Source: Verrucomicrobiota bacterium (GTDB lineage: Bacteria; Verrucomicrobiota; Verrucomicrobiia; Opitutales; Opitutaceae). From it: 28,345 nucleotides of DNA. Made by a program: the position numbers and the translations under genes. Below, piece by piece: positions 5,752-13,082 of this stretch; position 1 is the stretch's first letter, and each line of letters starts with the position of its first letter. The stretch covers positions 1 through 28,345 of the forward strand of contig JAFAAS010000175.1 of the NCBI GenBank assembly GCA_023426435.1, written 5' to 3'. The notes under the pieces are model-generated. The model ran no database searches and was not told the DNA's origin. It saw only the letters and a program-made list of their open reading frames with translations.

Positions 5752-8313
5752 TTAGTTCTGCACCTTGAACGCGATCTCCCACGGCGTGCCCGCGGTCCCG
5801 CTGCCTCCAGATTTTGAATACGGCACGACCTTCAACGTGTAATTCCCCGTCGCGGGCTTCCACGCGCGATACTTCCCATTGTCATCCGCCGCCATCGCCA
5901 GCGGCGCCAGGTTTTCCGTGCTGAACTTCTTCCCGTTCAGATAGAACACCACGCTCTTCACCGCCGAACCGACATCGGCCCGCACGTTCAAGCCCGGGCC
6001 GTCGTTCGACAGATCGATCACCGATCCATTCGTCAAACTCCGCACTTCCCGCTGCGTGCTGGCGTTGATCAACGCGAGTTTCGTCACCGACAACCCACCG
6101 GTCGGCGCCGGCGGCGAGACATCACTTTTCTCCTTCACCGTCACCGTCACCTCCAGCGGCGTTCCCACCGCACCGCTCCCGCCGGAGCCCGAATACGGCA
6201 CCGCGCGAATCGTCAGCGTCCCCGCGGCCGGCGTCCATTTGCGATACTTGCCGCTGTCATCCTGCGCCATCGCATACGGCGCCGTGTTTTCCGTGCTGAA
6301 CTTCTTTCCGTTCACATAAAACACCACGCTCTTCACCGCGCCGCTCGCGTCGGCCCGCACGTTCAAATGCTTGCCGTCGTCGGCGAACACGATCGCGCCG
6401 CCATTCGCCAGCGCACGAATGTCCTTCTGCTTGTTCGCATCCACGAGCGTCAGTTTCGTCACCGTCATCCCGCTCGGTTTCGGATCGGGATCCGGCGCCG
6501 GCGACGGATCGCCTCCGCCGCCCGTGCGACGCAACAACGCCACCCAGTCCGAGTTCGTCTCGGACGGGGGCTTGCCCACCGCCGCCGCCGCGCCGCCTTT
6601 CACCGTCGCAACCGTTCCCGTCTTCAAGCTTCCACCACTGCGCGGATTGAACCAGTGCACGCTATAGGTTTCCCCGGCCGGCAGCGTGATGTTCGTCGTC
6701 ACTCCGCCCGGCAGATAGATCGCATACGTCGACCCCTTCTTGCCGAAGCAATAGTCCGAACTCGACGAGGTGATGCTGTTGAAATTCTCCACCAGCGGCA
6801 GCGGCAGGTAGTCCCGCACGAACTGCGCCGCGTAATGGGTCTGCGTCCACAGTTTCTCGCGCGAACGCCAGTCTTCGCAGGTCAGATCGTGATGCGGATA
6901 GTCGTATCCAAAATACCACTCCAACCCGCCGGCGCCCGCCAGCAAACTGCCCCACAACACGCGATGCCGGATCTCCGTGCGCGATGAATCATGCGAATCG
7001 GGCTTCGCGCCGACCGACGCATGTCCCAACTCATCCACCGCCACCACCCACTTCTGCCCCGACGCCGCCGACTTCTTCACCCATTTCAAGGTCTCTTCAT
7101 GCACGATCCCGGGGCTCTGCAACTGCAGCGACGCCCCGCCAATCACCGGGTGCCCGATCATCGGCGTGTAAATCTTGTCCCGATCCCTCGGAAACGTGTG
7201 CACCGCAATCAGGTGCTGATACGGATCCAGCGCATTGATGTAATCTGCAAACGCCGTCCGCTGCGCCTCCGTATTCGTATTCTCCTCCCCCAAATTCCAC
7301 GTCAGCGCCAGGTGATGCCCAAATCGCGCCACGAGCTCGCGATAATAAAGCTTCCGTTGCGTCCCCAGCGATCCGCTGTCCAGCAACTGATCGTTCTCCT
7401 GCTCCTGCGTCACCACGTGCATGTGGATCCCGAGCTTCTCCATGTGGCTGAAAACAATCTCCCACTGGTCCAGCTTGCTCACATCGAAGCGATAACGCTC
7501 CGATTTCGTCGTCCACGGAAACACGTCATCGCCATCCCCGCCGACGTTCATCGTCAGGAAGTAGAGCGAGTTCATTTTCTTCGACGCGAGATAGTTCAAC
7601 GCTCCGATGATCGGCTTCCCTTTACCACTCTTCCACGTCGGATCGCCCGTTTTATAATCGCCCGCGTGCGGCTTGTAATAATGCAGCGGCTTCTTGCCCG
7701 CCTTCGTGTTGTCGAAATCCGCAAACGCCAAAAAATTCTCCGGACTCCCCGCGCCCACTTTGACGAAATACTCCTTCGTCCCCGCGAACTGCAGATAGTG
7801 CTGCCCCACCTCGACCAAGCGCCCTTTCCCACGGAAGTCCGCCCCGCTCTTGTTCGTCGCATCCACCGTGAAGCTGCCTTTCGTTCCATCGAAGCTCGTG
7901 GGCGACCCCGCCGTGCTCGAAAGCGAAATCGCCACGTCCGTCCCCGTGCGAAACGAGGCCGTGTAAGACCACGTGCCCGTCGCATCCGGCGTGAAATGCA
8001 CCCGCCACTTGTTACCCGACGTCGCACTCGTATCCGCCGCATCGCCATCCGCCGCGTAAAACCCCGGCACCACATAGGTCTTCCCGGACGAATGCTTGAA
8101 CGTCACGTTCAGCCGGTAGTTCCGGAACGGATTGGTCGAGTGCGTCTCGCTCGTCGACGGACCCGTGAAGGTCAACGTCACCCGATGCCACTGCTTCTGC
8201 TCGCCCGCTATCGTGGTATTCGCGCCCAGGCTGCTCGTCGCCGCCGACGCAAGCACCGCCAGGCCCTGAATTCCCAACCACATCGCTACACACCTCAAAC
8301 TTCTAAATGACAT
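5752..8313 (-). CDS. Secreted DUF5060 / putative glycoside hydrolase with two C-terminal Ig-like repeats (paralogue A)
   Basis: The 853-aa protein has a signal peptide (about 1-24, ending LASA), a DUF5060 beta-sandwich (about 30-125), a TIM-barrel-like core (about 160-510), a segment like the putative collagen-binding domain found after such barrels (about 515-597, ending DWVALLRRT), a Pro/Asp/Gly linker (598-615), and two Ig-like repeats (about 616-727 and 740-853) each carrying a STEN-x-AP-x-AMA signature and a K/W-rich W(T/K)PA segment. Candidate catalytic acids are E343 or E344 (TWNLGEEN) and E428 (AVDELG), placed like retaining barrel glycosidases; this is inference. Such proteins are typically secreted carbohydrate-active enzymes with unknown substrate. 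The ATG at 8313 has AAAGGA 8 nt upstream. The barrel core is nearly identical to that of the gene at 9158-12079. A strong terminator follows. Confidence 0.85.
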   Translation of the reverse strand: MSFRSLRCVAMWLGIQGLAVLASAATSSLGANTTIAGEQKQWHRVTLTFTGPSTSETHSTNPFRNYRLNVTFKHSSGKTYVVPGFYAADGDAADTSATSGNKWRVHFTPDATGTWSYTASFRTGTDVAISLSSTAGSPTSFDGTKGSFTVDATNKSGADFRGKGRLVEVGQHYLQFAGTKEYFVKVGAGSPENFLAFADFDNTKAGKKPLHYYKPHAGDYKTGDPTWKSGKGKPIIGALNYLASKKMNSLYFLTMNVGGDGDDVFPWTTKSERYRFDVSKLDQWEIVFSHMEKLGIHMHVVTQEQENDQLLDSGSLGTQRKLYYRELVARFGHHLALTWNLGEENTNTEAQRTAFADYINALDPYQHLIAVHTFPRDRDKIYTPMIGHPVIGGASLQLQSPGIVHEETLKWVKKSAASGQKWVVAVDELGHASVGAKPDSHDSSRTEIRHRVLWGSLLAGAGGLEWYFGYDYPHHDLTCEDWRSREKLWTQTHYAAQFVRDYLPLPLVENFNSITSSSSDYCFGKKGSTYAIYLPGGVTTNITLPAGETYSVHWFNPRSGGSLKTGTVATVKGGAAAAVGKPPSETNSDWVALLRRTGGGGDPSPAPDPDPKPSGMTVTKLTLVDANKQKDIRALANGGAIVFADDGKHLNVRADASGAVKSVVFYVNGKKFSTENTAPYAMAQDDSGKYRKWTPAAGTLTIRAVPYSGSGGSGAVGTPLEVTVTVKEKSDVSPPAPTGGLSVTKLALINASTQREVRSLTNGSVIDLSNDGPGLNVRADVGSAVKSVVFYLNGKKFSTENLAPLAMAADDNGKYRAWKPATGNYTLKVVPYSKSGGSGTAGTPWEIAFKVQN
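6795..7825 (-). repeat. High-identity duplicated segment, copy A (barrel core)
   Basis: This part of the gene aligns without gaps to 10588-11618 (constant offset 3793), with long runs of identical bases. In the blocks I compared by eye, identity is roughly 95% at the DNA level. Outside it, similarity falls off quickly towards both gene ends. Confidence 0.8.
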
Positions 8314-8631
8314 TTCCGCTTTCCTTTCGGGTTTGAACTCCGGCGGGCGGAACGCCGCGCCGGTCGCTGAAGCTGGAGGGGACGCGCAGCGTGGACGTGC
8401 CCGCGAACGCGTCGAGAAATTTCCTACACCTCCCTTGGCAGCTCCTCACGTCACGGCGTATCAGGGTTTCCCCCACGCTTCGCGATATGAGACACCGCCA
8501 AGTTTCCGTGATCCTTGCGCCGGAAACCGCGCACGACTGAACCGTTTCAACAACAGCCCGGATGAACCATCCGCTGCGACCCACTTCGTTTGCGGTGAAC
8601 CTCCCTGGCTCCACCGCCGTTCAGCTCGCCA
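8314..8631. other. Intergenic region upstream of the first DUF5060 gene
   Basis: These 318 bp contain no gene I can support. They should hold the promoter of the minus-strand gene starting at 8313. The visible items are a purine-rich ribosome site next to the start and the C-rich/T-rich element at 8461-8485. I saw no T-run terminator or RNA-gene-like fold. Confidence 0.5.
8461..8485 (-). promoter_or_regulatory. Candidate regulatory element shared with the second DUF5060 gene
   Basis: Read on the minus strand it contains CGAAGCGTGGGGGAAACCC, with ATATC just before it. It resembles the minus-strand AGCAGGTAGGGGAAAATGC with GATAC before it, upstream of the paralogue at 9158-12079. It lies about 150 nt from the start codon. 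The regulator is unknown and the call rests only on similarity between the two sites. Confidence 0.35.
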
Positions 8632-9054
8632 CTAGGGATCCGACTGCCGCTCTCGCACGCCGTGAAGCTCCGCGCCGAAACGCACGTCGGAGTTCCACTC
8701 GCGCGTCTCCATGCGGCTTGCGATCTTCGCAGCTTCCTCCGTCAGCAACATGGTTGGTGCGAGGCGAGCGTCCCTGAAAAGTTCCGTCGATCTTACATCG
8801 CCGCGCCTCGGCCGATCCTTTGCCCCGGACCGCAACGCCGCCGCATCGAGCTCCTCCTCCCCCATTTCCCATCGACGCGCGAGAGGCGGGGCTCGCCGTT
8901 CCACCGGCGATGTCTCGCTCATCTGCTCGCCGCCAACCCCACCTTCTTCCACCGCCACGTCACTCGCCGCGAGCGGAGTCCGGTCGAACGCGTTCGCGGC
9001 GCTCATCGTGAGCGCCACCAAAGCCAGCCACCAAACATGGAGCATCCAACGCAT
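8632..9054 (-). CDS. Small secreted protein of unknown function
   Basis: I do not recognise a family. The 140-aa product has a clear signal peptide (MRWMLHVWWLALVALTMSA, cleavage after about ANA at 22) followed by a highly charged, Arg/Glu-rich mature part without cysteine or obvious repeats. The ATG at 9054 is preceded by GAAGGCGA, a fair ribosome site. It starts 103 nt past the stop of the second DUF5060 gene and lies between the two paralogues on the same strand, so it could be co-transcribed with the larger gene upstream of it. The sequence looks protein-like, but coding status is less certain than for its neighbours, because several other frames here are also open. Confidence 0.6.
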   Translation of the reverse strand: MRWMLHVWWLALVALTMSAANAFDRTPLAASDVAVEEGGVGGEQMSETSPVERRAPPLARRWEMGEEELDAAALRSGAKDRPRRGDVRSTELFRDARLAPTMLLTEEAAKIASRMETREWNSDVRFGAELHGVRERQSDP

Positions 9055-9157
9055 TCGCCTTCAGCCTAACCACGCCGCCCAACGCCCACCATCGAAGAAG
9101 CTCCCGAAGCCGTCCCCGGGAAATCGCGCAGCGACCACACCACCGTCGCGGCAGCGC

Positions 9158-12079
9158 TCAGGGCACGACGTTCACACGCAACTCGAGCGCCACGCCCGCC
9201 GCTCCTCCGGCATTCGCACCCGCGTAGGGCGCCGCCCGCAGCACGTGCGTCCCCGCCGACGGTTTCCAACGGCGGTAAACGCCATTGTCGTCAGCCGCGA
9301 AGGCATACGGCGCCGTGTTTTCGGTGCGAACCGTCTTCCCGTCCCACGCAAACCGCACACTGCCAGCCGCTCCACTCACTTCCGCCCGCACGTTCAGCGC
9401 CGTGCCGTCCGTCGCCAGCCGAATCGTGTCCCCATCCGTCAACGCCCGGATGTCCCGCTGCGTCGCCGCATCGACGAGCACGAGGCTCGTCACCGCCAGC
9501 CCGCCGTTCGCGGGAGGCTTCGGCGTTTCCGGCAGGGGCTCCGTCACCGCTTCGTTCACAACCGTGAACGTCACTTCCTTCGCCTCGCCATCTGCCCCTC
9601 CGCGGTTCGACTTCGCATACGGCGTCACCCGCAGGGTGTAAACTCCCGGCGCCGGCGTCCACGAACGATACTTCCCCGAATCGTCTCCAAACATCACATA
9701 CGGCGCGATATTCTCCACTTTCGTCGACTGCCCCGTCAGCGCGAACGCCACGCTCCCGGTCGCTCCCACGACATCCGCCCGGATGTTCAACCGCGCGCCA
9801 TCGACGGCCAGATTCACCACCGCCCCGTTCGTCAACTCACGCACGTCCGCCTGCGTCGCCGCGCTCACGAGCATCACTCTCTCCACCGCCAATCTGTCGG
9901 ACGGCACTTCCGGTTCCGGCGTCGGAACCACCGCCTTCACCACCGTGAACGTCACTTCATGCGGCACGCCCACCGCGCCCGTGCGATTCGACCCCGAATA
10001 AGGCGTCGCTCTCAACGTGTAGGTGCCCGGCGCCGGCGTCCACTTGCGATAAACTCCCGAGTCGTCTCCAAACATTACATACGGCGCGATGTTCTCGGTC
10101 TTGGTCGATTGCCCGGTCAGCGCAAAGGCAACGCTGCCCACCTTGCCGTTCACGTCCGCCTTGAGGTTCAACCACGCACCGTCTTCCGCCAAATCGATCA
10201 CCGTGCCATTCGTCAGCGGACGCAGGTCCGTCTGCGTCGCCGCACTCACCAGCGTGAGTTGCGTCACCGCCATGACTTCGCTCGGCGGTGGAACCGGCGC
10301 CTGCGGATCCGACTCGGTCCGACGCAGGAGCGCCACCCAGTCCTCGCTCGTCTCGTTCGGCGGCCGCCCCACCGACACCGCGGCGCCGCCATTCACCTTC
10401 GCCACCGTGCCCGCCACCAGATTCCCGCCTTTGCGCGGATTAAACCAATCCACGCCATAGGTCTCTCCCGCCGGCAGCGTGATGTTCGTCGTCTCCCCCG
10501 CAGGCAGGTAAATCGCGTAAGCCACGCCGGGTTTCCCCAAACAATAATCCTTCGTCGAAGACGTGATCCCGTTGCTGTTCACCACGAGCGGCAGCGGCAG
10601 GTAATCCCGCACGAACTGCGCCGCGTAATGGGTCTGCGTCCACAGTTTCTCGCGCGAACGCCAGTCTTCGCAGGTAAGGTCGTGATGCGGATAATCGTAT
10701 CCAAAATACCACTCCAACCCGCCCGCACCCGCCAACAGGCCGCCCCACAGCACGCGGTGCCGGATCTCCATGCGCGACGAATCGTGCGAATCGGGCTTCG
10801 CGCCGACCGACGCATGCCCCAACTCATCCACCGCCACCACCCACTTGCGGCCCGACGCCGCCGACTTCTTCACCCACTTCAAGGTCTCTTCATGCACGAT
10901 CCCGGGGCTCTGCAACTGCAACGACGCCCCGCCAATCACCGGGTGCCCGATCATCGGCGTGTAAATCTTGTCCCGATCCGCCGGAAACGTGTGCACCGCG
11001 ATCAGGTGCTGATACGGGTCCAGCGCATTGATGTAATCCGCAAACGTCGTCCGCTGCGCCTCCGTATTCGTATTCTCCTCCCCCAAGTTCCACGTCAGCG
11101 CCAGGTGATGCCCAAACCGCGCCACGAGCTCGCGATAATAAAGTTTCCGCTGCGTCCCCAGCGATCCGCCGTCGAGCAACTGATCGTTCTCCTGCTCCTG
11201 CGTCACCACGTGCATGTGGATCCCGAGCTTCTCCATGTGGCTGAAAACAATCTCCCACTGGTCCAGCTTGCTCACATCGAAACGATACCGCTCCGCCTTC
11301 GTCGTCCACGGAAACACATCGTCGCCATCCCCGCCGACGTTCATCGTCAGGAAGTAGAGCGAGTTCATTTTCTTCGACGCGAGATAGTTCAACGCTCCGA
11401 CGATCGCCTTCCCTTTCCCGCTCTTCCACGTCGGATCGCCGCTGCGCCAGTCTCCCAGATGCGGCGCATAATGATGCAGCAGCTTCTTCCCCGCCGTCGT
11501 GTTGTCGAAATCCGCAAACGCCAAAAAATTCTCCGGACTCCCCGCGCCCGCTTTCACGAAATACTCCTTCGTCCCCGCGAACTGCAGATAATGCTGCCCC
11601 ACCTCCACCAGCCGGCCTTTCGCCCGAAAATCCGCTCCGCTCTTGTCGCTCTCCGCCACCGTGAAACTGCCGCGTTCCCCATCGAACGCCACCGGCACAC
11701 CCGCCTCGCCCAACGCGATCGCCACGTCCGTCCCGCTCCGAAACGACGCCTCATAGGTCCACGTTCCCGTTGCATCCGGCGAAAAATGCGCCCGCCACTT
11801 GTTCCCCGTTGTGGCCCCGGTGTTCGCCGCGTTTCCATCTGCCGCGAAATACCCGGGCACCACATAACTCACCCCGGTCGAGTCATGCGTGAACGTCACG
11901 TTCAGCCGATAGTCGCGAAATGGATTGGGAGCGCTCGCCTCGCTTGCGACCGGCCCGCTGAACGTCACCGTCACTTTGTGCCAGCGCTTCATCTCTCCCG
12001 AAACCTCCGCCGCCCCGCCCGTAACAGCCCAGGCCGCCATCGCTGTCGCCAAAATCAGAATACCACGGATACGCTTCAT
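9158..12079 (-). CDS. Secreted DUF5060 / putative glycoside hydrolase with three C-terminal Ig-like repeats (paralogue B)
   Basis: The 973-aa protein has a signal peptide (about 1-24, MKRIRGILILATAMAAWAV then TGGAA), a DUF5060 domain (about 26-125), a barrel core (about 155-510) with candidate catalytic E334/E335 (NLGEEN) and E419 (DELG), a collagen-binding-like segment (about 514-588), and three Ig-like repeats (about 602-716, 727-842, 858-973). The first two repeats share ALTGQSTK and ENIAPYVMFGDDSG and are closer to each other than to the third. The core is almost the same as in the gene at 5752-8313, while the signal peptide, DUF5060 part and repeats differ much more. I chose the ATG at 12079 because it opens a signal peptide; the frame stays open to 12277, but that extension is not signal-like. 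The role is probably extracellular glycan degradation; the substrate is unknown. Confidence 0.85.
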   Translation of the reverse strand: MKRIRGILILATAMAAWAVTGGAAEVSGEMKRWHKVTVTFSGPVASEASAPNPFRDYRLNVTFTHDSTGVSYVVPGYFAADGNAANTGATTGNKWRAHFSPDATGTWTYEASFRSGTDVAIALGEAGVPVAFDGERGSFTVAESDKSGADFRAKGRLVEVGQHYLQFAGTKEYFVKAGAGSPENFLAFADFDNTTAGKKLLHHYAPHLGDWRSGDPTWKSGKGKAIVGALNYLASKKMNSLYFLTMNVGGDGDDVFPWTTKAERYRFDVSKLDQWEIVFSHMEKLGIHMHVVTQEQENDQLLDGGSLGTQRKLYYRELVARFGHHLALTWNLGEENTNTEAQRTTFADYINALDPYQHLIAVHTFPADRDKIYTPMIGHPVIGGASLQLQSPGIVHEETLKWVKKSAASGRKWVVAVDELGHASVGAKPDSHDSSRMEIRHRVLWGGLLAGAGGLEWYFGYDYPHHDLTCEDWRSREKLWTQTHYAAQFVRDYLPLPLVVNSNGITSSTKDYCLGKPGVAYAIYLPAGETTNITLPAGETYGVDWFNPRKGGNLVAGTVAKVNGGAAVSVGRPPNETSEDWVALLRRTESDPQAPVPPPSEVMAVTQLTLVSAATQTDLRPLTNGTVIDLAEDGAWLNLKADVNGKVGSVAFALTGQSTKTENIAPYVMFGDDSGVYRKWTPAPGTYTLRATPYSGSNRTGAVGVPHEVTFTVVKAVVPTPEPEVPSDRLAVERVMLVSAATQADVRELTNGAVVNLAVDGARLNIRADVVGATGSVAFALTGQSTKVENIAPYVMFGDDSGKYRSWTPAPGVYTLRVTPYAKSNRGGADGEAKEVTFTVVNEAVTEPLPETPKPPANGGLAVTSLVLVDAATQRDIRALTDGDTIRLATDGTALNVRAEVSGAAGSVRFAWDGKTVRTENTAPYAFAADDNGVYRRWKPSAGTHVLRAAPYAGANAGGAAGVALELRVNVVP
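10588..11618 (-). repeat. High-identity duplicated segment, copy B (barrel core)
   Basis: Partner of the segment at 6795-7825, same orientation, constant offset of 3793 bp and no indels seen. Differences are scattered single bases, some of them amino-acid changing. Confidence 0.8.
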
Positions 12080-12173
12080 GAATGTTCTTTCGCTGAGGTT
12101 CAGGTTTCCACGGCGCGCCGTGTCGCCGGGGCCGAATTTTGCGGCACACTGCTTTCGCCGGTAGGTCGGTCGA

Positions 12174-12216
12174 GCATTTTCCCCTACCTGCTGTATCGGT
12201 ATTTTACCTACGTATC
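12174..12216 (-). promoter_or_regulatory. Duplicated candidate regulatory element upstream of the second DUF5060 gene
   Basis: On the + strand two imperfect copies are visible: TTTTCCCCTACCTGCTGTAT then CG, and TTTTACCTACGTATCG, sharing TTTT, CCTAC and GTATCG. The spacer forms the small palindrome GGTATTTTACC (12198-12208). It lies about 95-135 nt upstream of the start at 12079. A related site occurs upstream of the paralogue (8461-8485). It is a plausible operator or activator site; no regulator is identified. Confidence 0.4.
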
Positions 12217-12320
12217 GCCGTTCTCTGCCGCCTAAACTCTTGACGTCCATAACGCCTCGAATGCCCCGCGATTGCATTCCCCCGCCATCGCCTGCCCGGA
12301 CTTAAATTCGTTTTTTACAC

Positions 12321-13046
12321 GTGCTCCTGACCGTTCGCCCACCTGCCAGCTTTCTCCTGCAACGCCTCGTCCTGCTCGTTGCAACGCTGGCGCTGGGCCC
12401 GTCCGCGCTCTCCGCGACCGACGGCGTGACCGTCGAGGTTCAACCTCCCAACGTCGTCCGCCGCACCTTCGACCCGGCGAATCCTCCATCCGACATGCCG
12501 CCGCTCCAACCCCCGGAGGTGGGTCTTTGCGTTTACGAATTCGCGTGCGAAATGGAAACCCGCGTCGTTCGTCCCGCCGGATTCGGCGGCACCCGCGCCG
12601 CGCGCGTCACCGCCACCACCATCGCCACGCGCTTGAACGTCACCCTTTGGACACCCCTCGCCGGACCCGCAGGCGTCGTCGAACACGAGGAGGGCCATCG
12701 CATTATCGCCGAGCACTACTATCGCGGTGCCCGCGATGTCGCGCGGCGTCTGGGTTACGAGGTGCTCGCCACGCCTTTGCAGGTCTCGACCCGCGGCCGT
12801 CCCGCCCTCGAAGCCGCGCTCAACGATCTTCAAAAGCGCACCATCGAGGCTTATCTCGCCGAAACGCTCGAGCGTTGCACCGTCGCACAGGAACGTTTCG
12901 ACGAAATCACCCGCCACAGCCGCGCGCCTGTCCCGGTCGACGAAGCGATCGCTCGAGCCATCGCCGACGAAACGTCCGCCTACGAACAGGGACGCGCCCC
13001 GGCTCCCCGCCGCCTTCCGCCGACGCGACCCCGCTCATCGTCCTGA
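12321..13046 (+). CDS. Secreted DUF922-like putative zinc-dependent protease
   Basis: An N-terminal hydrophobic signal (about 10-32, ending ALSA) suggests export. The key feature is HEEGHRIIAEHYYR: H122 and H126 of an HExxH zinc motif with E123 as base and E131 as a possible further ligand. The later segment CTVAQERFDEITRHS resembles the Q-x-x-(F/Y)D-x-x-T-x-H(G/S) block that follows the HExxH helix in the DUF922 family of predicted metallopeptidases. Two cysteines (C70, C76) lie in the N-terminal half, and the C-terminus is a Pro/Arg/Ser-rich tail. The start is a GTG at 12321 without a clear ribosome site. It is transcribed away from the DUF5060 gene and converges on the RND pump gene. The assignment comes from motif pattern only. 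Confidence 0.7.
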   Translation: MLLTVRPPASFLLQRLVLLVATLALGPSALSATDGVTVEVQPPNVVRRTFDPANPPSDMPPLQPPEVGLCVYEFACEMETRVVRPAGFGGTRAARVTATTIATRLNVTLWTPLAGPAGVVEHEEGHRIIAEHYYRGARDVARRLGYEVLATPLQVSTRGRPALEAALNDLQKRTIEAYLAETLERCTVAQERFDEITRHSRAPVPVDEAIARAIADETSAYEQGRAPAPRRLPPTRPRSSS

Positions 13047-13082
13047 ACGAGCCCGCGCAGGTCGCGCGAGCCCGCGCCACCG

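Noticed and set aside
8303..8614. Possible 103-codon gene on the minus strand upstream of the first DUF5060 gene
   Set aside because: No ribosome site, no domain, and it overlaps the start of the large gene and its expected promoter region.
8314..8631. Sigma-54 promoter (TGGC and GC boxes) before the first DUF5060 gene
   Set aside because: A TGGC is present on the minus strand, but the second box at the required spacing is not.
8711..12235. Very long open frame (over 1100 codons) on the + strand opposite the second DUF5060 gene
   Set aside because: The translation is Arg/His/Pro-rich without any domain, and it mirrors the high-GC coding strand of a clearly recognisable protein. A similar antisense frame lies over the first paralogue (6991-8310).
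12240..12268. TTGACG as a sigma-70 -35 box for the gene at 12321
   Set aside because: No -10-like hexamer lies about 17 nt downstream.
12080..12277. N-terminal extension of the second DUF5060 protein
   Set aside because: It lies upstream of a clear signal peptide start at 12079 and covers the candidate regulatory region.
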